64,000 bases of DNA from Bacteroidota bacterium (GCA_024743405.1 JANSWP010000001.1:185103-249102); one strand, 5' to 3'. Positions 45,726 through 54,776 are shown, counted from the first letter of the stretch. The notes: generated by a model not told the origin, from the letters alone. Numbers and translations: made by a program.

Positions 45726-46556
45726 TCAAAAACAATTCAAAAGTTTATCATCCGAATTCAATCGCTGAAAACCGGCTGCCAAATCCACATAAATATATAG
45801 CCAATCATCACGCTTTTCAACTTTTCCACAAATTGAAATGGACTCGCCAACATAATCTAAGATCTCTTCCCCAAGTTGCTGTCCTTTTTCGTCGAGCATC
45901 ATTAAATATTCATTTTCACCAGCCTCATTTTTTATCCAAAAAGCAGGAGGGATACCACCAGAAATACATCGAATAGCGCAAGAACGATGAGGCTTGCCAT
46001 GCCCAGGTTTCATCACTCCAAAATAACACTTTGTGTCTATAATTTCCCCTTTTAGCGTTTTATCACCATAAAAATCTTCTCTAATATCATACTCCTCTTT
46101 GCCCCCAATCGCTATAATTGAATTTATTCCTTCCGTCATTTCCAAAACGGATTTACCATCTTTATAAATCAATGTTCCCTTTATTCGCACTTTATTATTT
46201 TCCAAACTCCGATATATATCATCGCGACGTTCAATATCATGAATAGTCTTTCTTGCACCTGCTTTTCCAAAACCAACTAACAAAACATGGTGGTTCATTT
46301 CACGCCCAAAAACCGTTTTCCCATCATTCACTCGAAGCATCGGAACAGGTTCCAATACTAATACTCCTTCAACCGTTGTTTGATTACCAAATTCAAAAAA
46401 AGCGGTAGCAAAGCCTCTTTGAGAAAAAACAATAGCGCCTGCAAGAATCAAAATTAAAACTCCTAAAATAATAGTGGTTTTTTTCGATTTCTTGGCAAAA
46501 GAATCAGGAGCCTCGGGTTGCCAACCTATATAAAATTCATCTTTTTGATTACTCAT
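45726..46556 (-). CDS. Membrane-anchored protein with conserved Cys/His cluster, unknown function
   Basis: A 276-residue protein with one N-terminal transmembrane helix (28-46) and the rest on the outer face. In the middle is the dense block TKCYFGVMKPGHGKPHRSC (176-193) followed by AIRCISGGIPPAF, with Cys177, His186, His190, Cys193 and Cys197, which I recall in other Bacteroidota and proteobacterial proteins of unknown function beside Rieske or ferric-reductase type genes. Likely cotranscribed with the upstream gene (13-base gap). Function unknown; a metal or heme site, or a partner of the Rieske domain, is a hypothesis. Confidence 0.65.
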   Translation of the reverse strand: MSNQKDEFYIGWQPEAPDSFAKKSKKTTIILGVLILILAGAIVFSQRGFATAFFEFGNQTTVEGVLVLEPVPMLRVNDGKTVFGREMNHHVLLVGFGKAGARKTIHDIERRDDIYRSLENNKVRIKGTLIYKDGKSVLEMTEGINSIIAIGGKEEYDIREDFYGDKTLKGEIIDTKCYFGVMKPGHGKPHRSCAIRCISGGIPPAFWIKNEAGENEYLMMLDEKGQQLGEEILDYVGESISICGKVEKRDDWLYIYVDLAAGFQRLNSDDKLLNCF

Positions 46557-46569
46557 TTTTATTAATTTT

Positions 46570-47604
46570 TTAGGTGATTTTCACGGGTTCAACTGCTGTT
46601 CCCTCTGCGTGTGGTTTCGGATTTACAAAAACTTTTGAGCCCACCACTTTTAAATCATATGTACAAACTTTCTCTTTGAATGGTGGTGGCGATTGTCCAT
46701 TCTCTGGCAAATATTGATATCCATGCCACGGGCAAGTAATGCAGCCATCCACAATTTTCCCTTCACCGAGTGGTCCATTTTGATGTTTACACACATTGTG
46801 TACCGCCGAAAGTTTTCCTTCATATTTAAAAATGGCAATATTTTCATCACCAACAAGTATAACCTTCGCACGATTTTCATCAATTTCATTCACATCACAT
46901 ACTTCTACAAAATCATCAGCTGAATCTTTTTGAGGTCGAAATTCTACTCTTTTTTCTTTAAATGCTGCTACCAAATGAAGCCCAATCACACAGAATAACC
47001 CAATGCCTAACAACACAATATATACAGACGACTTCTCCAACTGAATAACGCCCAAAACCACATGCATAATCAATAAAGCGTAGGCAACATAAACTAGCAT
47101 ATGTAGAGACTTCCAAATTTTGGGGCTTAAATTATTTAACCAGAAATCATGACTGGTCGCAGCCATCAAAAACAAAATAAGCAACGCAAAAAAGCCCAAT
47201 GTTTGAAAAGGGAAATTCACTAAAGAACCATAATGAGTATTTGATAAAAAAAGAGAAGAAAGTGGATTCATATCTCCAAGAGCATGAAACTGAATCATAC
47301 TAAAAAGCCCATGAATCAAGGCAATAATAAACATCGTCACGCCTAAATGACGTCGATTATAAAGTATGGGTAAATATTTGGAATTGAGTCTGCATATCGG
47401 TCCAATCAACAAAATGATATGAAGCATTATAATCGCACAAGAGCCAGTTGCCCGAATAATTAATGTTTCTGCCGTTATCTCTGGAAAAAAAAGGACGTTT
47501 AATAAAATAAAAAGCACCAAATAAAGTCCTATCAAACCGAGCATGATTCGGTCATAAATCTTTTTTTGCCGATTCCATAAAACGGCTGAATAATTGACTG
47601 CCAT
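46570..47604 (-). CDS. Rieske [2Fe-2S] protein fused to ferric-reductase-like transmembrane domain
   Basis: A 344-residue protein. Residues 15-215 hold six or so transmembrane helices with histidines in ferric-reductase-type positions (HIILLIGPICRL, RHLGVTMFIIALIHGL, LHMLVYVAYALLIMHVVLG). Residues 230-335 are a Rieske domain with Cys272-x-His274 and Cys291-x2-His294 (CKHQ ... CPWH). It could pass electrons from the membrane hemes to the cluster. It starts 62 bases from the PBP1A stop and is upstream of the Cys-rich gene. Reaction unknown. Confidence 0.75.
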   Translation of the reverse strand: MAVNYSAVLWNRQKKIYDRIMLGLIGLYLVLFILLNVLFFPEITAETLIIRATGSCAIIMLHIILLIGPICRLNSKYLPILYNRRHLGVTMFIIALIHGLFSMIQFHALGDMNPLSSLFLSNTHYGSLVNFPFQTLGFFALLILFLMAATSHDFWLNNLSPKIWKSLHMLVYVAYALLIMHVVLGVIQLEKSSVYIVLLGIGLFCVIGLHLVAAFKEKRVEFRPQKDSADDFVEVCDVNEIDENRAKVILVGDENIAIFKYEGKLSAVHNVCKHQNGPLGEGKIVDGCITCPWHGYQYLPENGQSPPPFKEKVCTYDLKVVGSKVFVNPKPHAEGTAVEPVKIT

Positions 47605-47666
47605 AAGTTTGAAGTTCTTTTTTTTGAATTTCCAAACTTAGGAAGATTTAAGAAAAGAAAGGTATT

Positions 47667-50189
47667 TCAATTAATTTTCCGTTTCAATTTATCCACAAAT
47701 TCTTTTCTTCTCTTTTCACGGCGACGTTTTCGTTCCAATTTTTCATTTTGTTTTCGAATGCGGTCATTGCCTCCACCATTTGACTTTCGCCGAGGCGAAA
47801 CATTCTCTCGTGATTCTTCATTTTTATTAAATAAATTCTTTATCCAATCAAAATCAAAAATATCTATCTCTTCTTCTGCCTCTTCCAAATAAGAGCGGTC
47901 TGGCAAATATGGTGGGCAATTTAACTCCGCCAAAGTCAAGCTATCCGGTTCAGGAAATTCCAATTTTTCCCACTTTCTAAATTGGGAATCTTTGTAAACC
48001 TTATTCATGAATCGCCCCCAAATTGGCAATGCAGTTTTGCTTCCTTGCCCCAATTTCATACTTCGAAAACGTATTTTTGGAGAAGTTCCTCCCACCCAAA
48101 CACCTGCTACCAAATTGGGCGTAAAACCCATAAACCAGCCATCCGAATGTCGTTGAGTCGTACCTGTTTTTCCAGCGATTTGATTGTATAGTCCATATTG
48201 AAATCTCAACCTTTTAGCCGTACCACTATCCACTACCGAGCGCATTATTTTGACTAAAATATCTGTAGTTTCCACTGACAATACGCGTTCAAACTCATCA
48301 GGATTTGGCGCATCGAAATTAATTAATACTTCGCCATTTGCAGTTTCGATCCTTTTCAGATAATGAATCTCAGGACGCAAACCTCGATTCGCAAAAGTGC
48401 CATACATTTTGACCATTTCATAAAGGGAAGCATCCATCGTTCCAAGACTAATGGAGGGTACTTCTGGAATGTCCCCTGCAATACCTAATCTCTCCGCCAA
48501 CATTTTGACAGAATCAATACCAGTACGCATAATCAAATCCACAGTCACCACATTTACAGACTTGCTCAATGCCCCTTCCATAGAATAAATTCCACCATAT
48601 TTTCCGTCTGAATTTCGAGGTTGCCAATTTTCAAATTGAGTATATTGAGTCAATAAATTATCTATATATTCACAAGGAGGTATGCCCGACTCTATAGCTT
48701 TTGCGTAAACAACAGGCTTAAACGTCGAACCGATTTGGCGTTTAGATTTGACATGGTCGTAATAAAAATATTCGTGGTCAACGCCGCCAACCCAAGCAAG
48801 TGTTTTGCCCGAATGTGGGTCAATCGCCAAAAAGCCCGTATTCAAAATTGACAGATAATATTTCAAAGAATCTGTGGGCGACATTAAAGTATCTCTATCA
48901 CCTTGTGTTTCCCAATCGTAAATAGTCATTTTGGCTTCGATATCAAAATGAGTGTCAATTTCCTCTTCTGAAAGTCCACTTTCTTTTAATCTTTTATATC
49001 GTTTAGAATTTTGTTTGGCTTGCCTTAACAATTGATCATCTCCATAAGATTTTTTGCCTTTCCAATGTTTAAAATACGCTGCTTGAAGTTCTGTAATCTG
49101 CTCTTTTACAGATTCTTCTGCATATTGTTGAAGTGCGGAATTGATCGTCGTATAAATCTTTAAACCATCTGTATATAGATTGTAAGACTCACCATTCTCT
49201 TTTTTCACATCCTTCAATAACTCACTAACCTCCAACCTCAAATGCTCCCGAAAATAGGTTCCCAAACCTTGATTACTGCCCTCGCGGTAATAATTCAACC
49301 CAATCTTCTTTTGAGACAGTGAATCATAAGCCGCTTGATCCAAATATTCATATTTGACCATTTGACCCATAACTACGTTTCTACGTAGTCGAGCTCTCTC
49401 TGGATTTTTTAGCGGATTATAAAGTGAAGTCCCTTTCAACATCCCCACTAAAACCGCAGCATCTTCGACATTAATTTCCTTTGGAGAGGTATTGAAAAAA
49501 CGCTGCGAAGCGACCTTTACTCCAAAAATGTTTTCACTAAAGGGAACCGTATTCAAATATAAATTTAGAAGCTCTTGTTTTGAATAAATATTCTCTAATC
49601 GGCGAGCGATAAACATTTCTTTCACCTTCGCAATTGGAGTAGTAAACAACATCAATCTTTGCCTCGGAAATACGTTTTTGGCAAGCTGCTGACTCAAGGT
49701 ACTTCCTCCTCCTCCCGAAGCATCTTGCATTAATAGGGTTCTAAAAAACACCCGAATCCATGCTCGAAAATCAATACCGCTATGCTCAAAAAACCGAACA
49801 TCTTCGGTCGCAACAAGTGCATTTATTATATTCGGTGAGATTTCCTCAAAATCTGCATTAATTCGATTTTCGACATAATATTTACCTAAAAGTACCCCAT
49901 CATCAGAATAAACTTCAGATGCCACATTGTGCTGAATTTGTTTCAATTCTCCATAATTGGGTAACCTTCCGAATGCTCCCAAATAAATCATTAAACAGAA
50001 AATAAAAAGGAAAAGAATTCCACTTAAAGCAGAAACAAAGGTAATTTTAAAGGCAAGTGCGCTACGTGGTTTTTCCGTTTTAAAGGCAACATATCGCTGC
50101 TGTACAGGATGCAATTTTTCCCGCAACCACGCGCCTATTCCCAACCAAAAGCTTTTGCCTTTATCTATAATAGATTTAAAATCTGCCAT
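47667..50189 (-). CDS. Penicillin-binding protein 1A, bifunctional transglycosylase/transpeptidase
   Basis: An 840-residue class A PBP. N-terminal inner-membrane anchor (about 48-70). The glycosyltransferase (GT51) domain has EDVRFFEHSGID and GGSTLSQQLAKN; the transpeptidase domain contains GSTFKP (SxxK), SVN and KTGTT. The C-terminus is a long basic tail (KNEESRENVSPRRKSNGGG onward) unlike short E. coli PBP1A. Builds and cross-links peptidoglycan. The gene is in the same orientation as the Rieske cluster, so cotranscription is possible but not clear. Confidence 0.93.
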   Translation of the reverse strand: MADFKSIIDKGKSFWLGIGAWLREKLHPVQQRYVAFKTEKPRSALAFKITFVSALSGILFLFIFCLMIYLGAFGRLPNYGELKQIQHNVASEVYSDDGVLLGKYYVENRINADFEEISPNIINALVATEDVRFFEHSGIDFRAWIRVFFRTLLMQDASGGGGSTLSQQLAKNVFPRQRLMLFTTPIAKVKEMFIARRLENIYSKQELLNLYLNTVPFSENIFGVKVASQRFFNTSPKEINVEDAAVLVGMLKGTSLYNPLKNPERARLRRNVVMGQMVKYEYLDQAAYDSLSQKKIGLNYYREGSNQGLGTYFREHLRLEVSELLKDVKKENGESYNLYTDGLKIYTTINSALQQYAEESVKEQITELQAAYFKHWKGKKSYGDDQLLRQAKQNSKRYKRLKESGLSEEEIDTHFDIEAKMTIYDWETQGDRDTLMSPTDSLKYYLSILNTGFLAIDPHSGKTLAWVGGVDHEYFYYDHVKSKRQIGSTFKPVVYAKAIESGIPPCEYIDNLLTQYTQFENWQPRNSDGKYGGIYSMEGALSKSVNVVTVDLIMRTGIDSVKMLAERLGIAGDIPEVPSISLGTMDASLYEMVKMYGTFANRGLRPEIHYLKRIETANGEVLINFDAPNPDEFERVLSVETTDILVKIMRSVVDSGTAKRLRFQYGLYNQIAGKTGTTQRHSDGWFMGFTPNLVAGVWVGGTSPKIRFRSMKLGQGSKTALPIWGRFMNKVYKDSQFRKWEKLEFPEPDSLTLAELNCPPYLPDRSYLEEAEEEIDIFDFDWIKNLFNKNEESRENVSPRRKSNGGGNDRIRKQNEKLERKRRREKRRKEFVDKLKRKIN

Positions 50190-50285
50190 TTAGATTACGG
50201 TTTTAGATGCACGAAATGCTATTTCTCAAAACACTCCACCTCTTCTTTATCATACAACATTCCTCATTCATCCAAAGATGTTTTT

Positions 50286-51767
50286 TCAAACAATAATGTT
50301 CACTTGTTTCGCCAACTCTATAGGCAATTTAACTTGCTTTTCACCTTGTTGAATTTCTAAAAAATCGGACTCTTTTCGTTGAATCGAGAAAGTTGTTTCG
50401 GGAACCAGTCCAAGTTCCCAAAGTTTAAAGACAATCTGTTCATTGATTTGTTGACCCGTAATTTTTGCCTTTTGTAAAATTTCTAAATTTACCAATGGAA
50501 AATCTGGAAAATTCGTCTTTTTTGGAATCGGCGAACCATGTGGGTCTTGTGTTGGATAACCCAAAGTCGCATCGACTTCATCCAATATCTCATCTGTCAA
50601 CAAGTGCTCATATTTTTCTGCGTCTTCATGAATTTGTTCAGCGGTCAGACCAACTTTATTTACTAAATAGGTTTCCCAAAGTCGATGTGCCCGCACCAAT
50701 CGACGAGCTTCTTTTTGACCATTCTTTGTTAACTTGAGTGAATCAGCCTCGACTAAATTTTGTGATCTTAAAGTTGAAAGGTGCATTCGTAAAATTGACT
50801 TTTTGAAACCCAATCTCGATAATAAATTTGTCAAATTTAATTCTTCTCTTTGTTGTAATCGAAATGATTGTTTTAAGATATCTTCTAATTGAATCCGATG
50901 TTTCAAAGCTCTTTTTCGGAAGTATTTAAAAACTAAGCCTTTCGTTGGCGAGAAAAAAGCTGCGACAATATAAAACAAAGTAGCAACCACTGCCATAGCT
51001 GGACCAGGAGTCAAATCAAGTTGAATAGCAACCACCAATCCAATGATTGCAGAAAAAAGGCCTATAACCCCTGAAAAAATCACTACTTTATGAAGTCGAT
51101 TGGAAATTAAAAGTGCCGTAGCAGCAGGCGTAATCAACATCGCGACCACCAAAATCAAACCCACTGTTCGAAGTGACGCAACTACAGCAAAAGAGAGTAA
51201 GAGCATTAAAAAATAATGGATCGTTTTTACAGAAATACCCATCGTTTCGGCTATAACTGGTTGGAAAGTGGCGACAAAAAGCTGGCGGTAAAACACGATG
51301 ACACTCAAAAACACAAAAATCATAACGCCAAAAGTCAAATACAAATCTTCATTTGAAACGCCTAATACATTTCCGAATAGAAAGTCTACTAGATCCAAAT
51401 GAACGCCTGGTTGGCGGCTTATTTTTGAAATACCGATGACTCCAATTGCAAACATTGCAGTAAAAACAATCCCAATAGCCGCGTCATTTTTAGTTTTCAC
51501 ATTTTGCTGAACCCATGTGATACCAATAGCAGCAATCAAACCTGCAACAACTGACCCAACAAAAAAACCCAACGTACTATGACCTACTATTAGAAAAGCC
51601 ACTACAACGCCTGGCAAAATTGCATGCGCCAAGGCGTCTCCTATTAACGCCATATTCCGTAAGACAATAAAGCTTCCCAAAACACCGCACATCAAACCTA
51701 CCATTGAAGAGGCTAATAACGCTCGAATCGCCCATGCTTCCTGAAAATGTTGAAGTATTTCTATCAT
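50286..51767 (-). CDS. Metal ABC transporter permease fused to DtxR-type regulator
   Basis: A 493-residue fusion. Residues 1-285 are a ZnuB/MntB-type metal permease with eight or nine helices (GDALAHAILPGVV, and the VGLILVVAMLITPAATA segment). Residues about 300-493 are a DtxR/MntR-like regulator: winged helix (LTNLLSRLGFKKSILRMHLSTL), the metal-dimer domain (ARRLVRAHRLWETYLVNKVGL...HEDAEKYEHLLTDEILDEVDATLG) and an FeoA/SH3-like end (KLWELGLVPETTF). The permease and its sensor are one chain, so the DNA-binding domain is fixed to the membrane unless it is cleaved. An operator-like palindrome is upstream. No ATPase or binding-protein gene is adjacent. Confidence 0.85.
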   Translation of the reverse strand: MIEILQHFQEAWAIRALLASSMVGLMCGVLGSFIVLRNMALIGDALAHAILPGVVVAFLIVGHSTLGFFVGSVVAGLIAAIGITWVQQNVKTKNDAAIGIVFTAMFAIGVIGISKISRQPGVHLDLVDFLFGNVLGVSNEDLYLTFGVMIFVFLSVIVFYRQLFVATFQPVIAETMGISVKTIHYFLMLLLSFAVVASLRTVGLILVVAMLITPAATALLISNRLHKVVIFSGVIGLFSAIIGLVVAIQLDLTPGPAMAVVATLFYIVAAFFSPTKGLVFKYFRKRALKHRIQLEDILKQSFRLQQREELNLTNLLSRLGFKKSILRMHLSTLRSQNLVEADSLKLTKNGQKEARRLVRAHRLWETYLVNKVGLTAEQIHEDAEKYEHLLTDEILDEVDATLGYPTQDPHGSPIPKKTNFPDFPLVNLEILQKAKITGQQINEQIVFKLWELGLVPETTFSIQRKESDFLEIQQGEKQVKLPIELAKQVNIIV

Positions 51768-51810
51768 AATCCCAGTTTTTATACTTTTTATTAGTCACAT
51801 TATAGACAGG

Positions 51811-51818
51811 CAAAATTA
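51811..51818 (-). promoter_or_regulatory. Possible -7 element of the permease-DtxR promoter
   Basis: On the minus strand the sequence reads TAATTTTG, matching the Bacteroidota -7 consensus TAnnTTTG, 44 bases before the start codon. No TTG at -33 is evident. Confidence 0.4.
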
Positions 51819-51845
51819 CAAAATTTTTAAATGACTGGAATTATA

Positions 51846-51865
51846 TTTTTAGACTAGCCTAAAAA
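51846..51865. promoter_or_regulatory. DtxR-type operator-like palindrome
   Basis: TTTTTAG-ACTAGC-CTAAAAA: 7-base perfect arms around a near-palindromic centre containing CTAG. It resembles the DtxR/IdeR half-sites (TTAG...CTAA). It overlaps the ppx stop codon and lies about 28 bases upstream of the -7 element of the permease-DtxR gene, so a DtxR domain could bind it and control its own fusion gene. Confidence 0.5.
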
Positions 51866-52776
51866 TCTGACTTTGCATTATTCATCATCTCTATCAAAAC
51901 CCCTTCTTTCATCGCATAATCACAGACGATGATCTCCTCAACATCTCCATTTTGGATAACAAAATTGACCAAAATAAAAGCAACAACAATGAGATCAACA
52001 CGATTGGCAGGAATCCCCTTAATGTTCAATCTTTCTTGCAAATTTGATTGAAGAACTCTTTTGTAAAGTATCAGAAACTCGGAAACGGAAGCTTTGGCAC
52101 TCAGACCATTTTTTTCTTTGACCAAAATATTTTCTACTACCTCAAACGCACCTGAAGCCCCAACTAATCTAATTTTTTGATGCTTGACAAGCTCCATTAG
52201 AGCTGGTTGAAATATACTTTTTAAAAAGGATTCTGCTGCGTCTACGTCACTTTTAGATATTGGTTCTTGGGTATGAAATTTTTTAAATAAAATAGCCACT
52301 CCTGCAGGAAAACTAAACGCTTTTAAAACCTCATTTCTATTAAAAAATATACACTCTACACTTCCTCCTCCTATATCCATTATTAAATCAGTTCCTTCAT
52401 TTGATTCAATAGCTAGTTTTACACCCAAATGAATAAATCTAGCCTCCTCTTCCCCTGAAATTATTTCAATTCTCAATCCTGTCTCCTCAAAAACTTGATC
52501 AATAAAATATTTTCCATTATCCGCACTACGCAAGGCTGCTGTTCCAATTGCTCTTACTTTTTCCACACTATATGTCTGCAATATTTTAGCATAATCTCTC
52601 ATTGCTTTTAATCCTCTTTCAAAAGGAGCAATGCCAATACTTTCAATACTTTCTTCCGCTAATTTCACGAAACGTCGCTCTCGGTAAACCTCTTCAAAAA
52701 TCGAGTTATACACATTGTCCACAATTAAAATGTGGAAAGTGTTAGTTCCTAAATCGATAACTCCAAATCGTGACAT
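51859..52776 (-). CDS. Ppx/GppA-family exopolyphosphatase / guanosine pentaphosphate phosphatase
   Basis: A 305-residue cytoplasmic phosphatase of the ASKHA fold: FGVIDLGTNTFHILIVD at the N-terminus and LIMDIGGGSVECIFF for the second phosphate loop, with EEARFIHLGVKLA. It is short, lacking the C-terminal HD-like domain of the long E. coli form. It degrades polyphosphate or pppGpp, which is not distinguishable. It is upstream of the metal permease gene by 91 bases. Confidence 0.9.
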   Translation of the reverse strand: MSRFGVIDLGTNTFHILIVDNVYNSIFEEVYRERRFVKLAEESIESIGIAPFERGLKAMRDYAKILQTYSVEKVRAIGTAALRSADNGKYFIDQVFEETGLRIEIISGEEEARFIHLGVKLAIESNEGTDLIMDIGGGSVECIFFNRNEVLKAFSFPAGVAILFKKFHTQEPISKSDVDAAESFLKSIFQPALMELVKHQKIRLVGASGAFEVVENILVKEKNGLSAKASVSEFLILYKRVLQSNLQERLNIKGIPANRVDLIVVAFILVNFVIQNGDVEEIIVCDYAMKEGVLIEMMNNAKSDF

Positions 52777-52800
52777 TAAAACAAAGTTTACTCAAACTAA

Positions 52801-52836
52801 AAAGAGAAAAGACACATCATCAGGCCTTTTCTCTTT
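52801..52836 (-). terminator. AT-rich hairpin upstream of ppx, possible terminator of the preceding gene
   Basis: AAAGAGAAAAG (52801-52811) pairs with CTTTTCTCTTT (52826-52836), 11 bp. It lies 24 bases upstream of the ppx start and would end transcripts from the gene at 53093. Confidence 0.5.
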
Positions 52837-52862
52837 CTGAAAAATAAGTTGTTGATTCTAGT

Positions 52863-53028
52863 CTAAGGAATGGGACAACAATAAAATACACATCTTCACT
52901 TGCCCTTTTTCCCTTTAGAATCTTTAAAAAATGAGTCCGTAGCGCCACTATGCACTAATTTTTTAAAGATGCTAAAAGAAAAAAATACAGCGTCAATTTT
53001 GTATACTTTTTTATCCTCCCATTCCTTA
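52863..53028. repeat. Long near-palindrome C (166 bp)
   Basis: Ends are a perfect 12-bp inverted repeat, TAAGGAATGGGA (52864-52875) / TCCCATTCCTTA (53016-53027). Inner arms match imperfectly, with CTTTAGAATCTTTAAAAAAT to the left of the centre and its near-complement to the right. It shares CT.AGGAA, CTTG.CC and CCGTAGCGC with palindrome B at the same positions. Confidence 0.8.
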
Positions 53029-53092
53029 CAATTTAATTCCTTGAGAGTCTGTTTGAATTTTGATTTTTATTATTCCTAAAATCCAACAATTA

Positions 53093-53590
53093 TTACTGCC
53101 CTTGTTGCTGAATATTGCGTTGCATTTCTTGTCCTCGTTCTATATTTTCATTCATGTATTTGATACCATCGTCAGTCATATAATTGGCAAACACAGGTTT
53201 ATTATCTTTCAAAAATTTAAAATAGGTACATCCTTGTTGGAAAAAAATATCTGCTTCCAAAAAGTTTTCTCCTTTGACCTGGTAAAATACTCGCCCTATT
53301 GCTCGACAATTTGGATCCAAACGTGCCGCATCAGCCGATATATGGCGAAGTGCGTATTGAATACTCGATTTTTCATTTAAACTCATACTAATAGGGAGTT
53401 CGTAAAACAAAAAATCAATATAGTCACAGTTCTCCCATAAATATTGAATCGTTTCTAAAGGCAAACCAGGCAACGCAGCTGTGGCAGCACTTGGTTGGTT
53501 TGCTTGTACATCCTTATTTGAAGATTCCTGAGAATCGTTTTGGCAAGAAAAACTCATTATCAAAATGAGAAATATAGCTATTCGAGTCAT
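53093..53590 (-). CDS. Small lipoprotein, unknown function
   Basis: A 165-residue lipoprotein: MTRIAIFLILIMSFSCQND with lipidated Cys16 at lipobox FSC. The mature part is helical and has two or three conserved-looking Cys (ENCDYIDFLFYELP, PNCRAIGRVFYQ, QGCTYF). I do not recognise a family. It follows the outer-membrane barrel gene after 14 bases and is likely cotranscribed with it. Confidence 0.7.
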   Translation of the reverse strand: MTRIAIFLILIMSFSCQNDSQESSNKDVQANQPSAATAALPGLPLETIQYLWENCDYIDFLFYELPISMSLNEKSSIQYALRHISADAARLDPNCRAIGRVFYQVKGENFLEADIFFQQGCTYFKFLKDNKPVFANYMTDDGIKYMNENIERGQEMQRNIQQQGQ

Positions 53591-53604
53591 GGTTTAGTTT
53601 TGTT

Positions 53605-54222
53605 CTAAAAAATATAATTGATTCGGAAAGATAAAAAATATCCTCTTAAACTATTTTTAGATGGTGAATTTTCAGCTTCTGCCAACAAATTGAAAGAGGA
53701 AATCCAACGTCCACTTAGACTCCAGTGTTTATTTAAAAAAAACTCAGCACCCAACACAATACCGAAGTCATTGGTACTAAATTCTTCAGTCACATCTTTT
53801 TGCGGACCTGTCAAGTCTTGCGTAGTAGCCTTCAATAATCGGCTATATGCTAGACCTCCCGATGCTTGCACTTTATAATAATCACCGTCTTCGATATACC
53901 AATCTTTAACGCTATAGGTGACAGGCACTTCAATATAATTGAGATCAATTTGAATATTTACAGGTTCATTTTTATCGTTTTTGGAGCCCCTTTGACTATA
54001 GGTTAACTCCATACTCAAATCGGTTTTATCTGTCAAAACCGCGATAGCTCTTAGCCCTCCAACAAGTCCTAGTTTGTTGAATCCCCCCGTATTATCGCCT
54101 CTGATTTGGGCGGCATTGACACCTGCTACAATCCCTGCTTTAAATCGTTGTTGAGCTGAAAGGTCTTGAGCAATCAGAATAGAAAAAAATATACTTGAGT
54201 TGATTAAAACTTTACGAAACAT
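53605..54222 (-). CDS. PorT-family outer-membrane beta-barrel protein
   Basis: A 205-residue barrel with a signal peptide (1-23, ending LSAQ) then amphipathic strands to a C-terminal IF. The pattern RFKAGIVAGVNAAQIRGD, with GLVGGLRAIAVLTDKTDLSMELTYSQRGSK, is the common outer membrane beta-barrel type (PorT-like) of Bacteroidota. PorT is a T9SS accessory, but most of these are not PorT itself; this one should be read as family member only. It is divergent from the small gene at 54483. Confidence 0.75.
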   Translation of the reverse strand: MFRKVLINSSIFFSILIAQDLSAQQRFKAGIVAGVNAAQIRGDNTGGFNKLGLVGGLRAIAVLTDKTDLSMELTYSQRGSKNDKNEPVNIQIDLNYIEVPVTYSVKDWYIEDGDYYKVQASGGLAYSRLLKATTQDLTGPQKDVTEEFSTNDFGIVLGAEFFLNKHWSLSGRWISSFNLLAEAENSPSKNSLRGYFLSFRINYIF

Positions 54223-54482
54223 ATATTTAAGTTTAGTGTTTTTTTGATTATATCAAATGGTGTTATCCTGATTTTTCCGCGAAGATAGAACTGTTTTTAT
54301 TCAATTTGTAAAAATTATGATACCCGTCGTTTTTACGATATTTACCATTAAAATTGAATTCTGGTTGCTTCCTCAAAAAAAATACTACTTCATTAACACC
54401 TGATTGGAACATTTATGTTTATTGGCGAAAGAGAAAAAAGAAAAAATTTCTCAAAAGTCAGGTTTTTAAATTTAAAATTAAC

Positions 54483-54776
54483 ATGAATTTTACAAAGCAT
54501 ACACTTAAAAAATTAGAGCTACTTTTTGAAGAGATAGGCTATGTCATTCGATACGAAAAAGGAAGTTTTAATTCTGGATATTGCATTGTTGAGGATAAAA
54601 AAATTGCAGTGATCAATAAGTTTTTTGAAGTAGATGGACGTATTAGCACTTTACTCGATATTTTGGATAATGTAGAAATGATTCCAGAAATCTTGAGTGA
54701 AAAATCAGCAAAATTTTATAAAGAGGTATTGAAATATAAAAATACAGAAGCTGAATCAGATGAAAATAAAGGATGA
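54483..54776 (+). CDS. Small conserved cytoplasmic protein
   Basis: A 97-residue protein of unknown function: starts MNFTKHTLKKLELLFEEIGYVIRYEKGSFNSGYCIVEDKKIAVINKFFEVDGRI, a compact alpha-beta pattern. I know similar small proteins in Bacteroidota but no function. The Met at 54483 is chosen because the N-terminal 43 residues of the longer open frame (from 54354) are lysine- and aromatic-rich and non-coding in look. Its end overlaps the start of the MBL hydrolase gene by 17 bases, so the two are coupled. Confidence 0.7.
   Translation: MNFTKHTLKKLELLFEEIGYVIRYEKGSFNSGYCIVEDKKIAVINKFFEVDGRISTLLDILDNVEMIPEILSEKSAKFYKEVLKYKNTEAESDENKG

Larger units (their letters stand above)
52777..53092. other. 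Intergenic region holding a hairpin and palindrome C
   Basis: No gene is seen in these 316 bases. A terminator-like hairpin is at 52801-52836 and the 166-bp near-palindrome C at 52863-53028. Both are between the lipoprotein gene at 53093 and ppx, on the same strand. Confidence 0.6.

Noticed and set aside
53605..54222. Assignment as PorT itself
   Set aside because: Only general similarity to the PorT-like barrel family can be seen; the specific T9SS role would need alignment.
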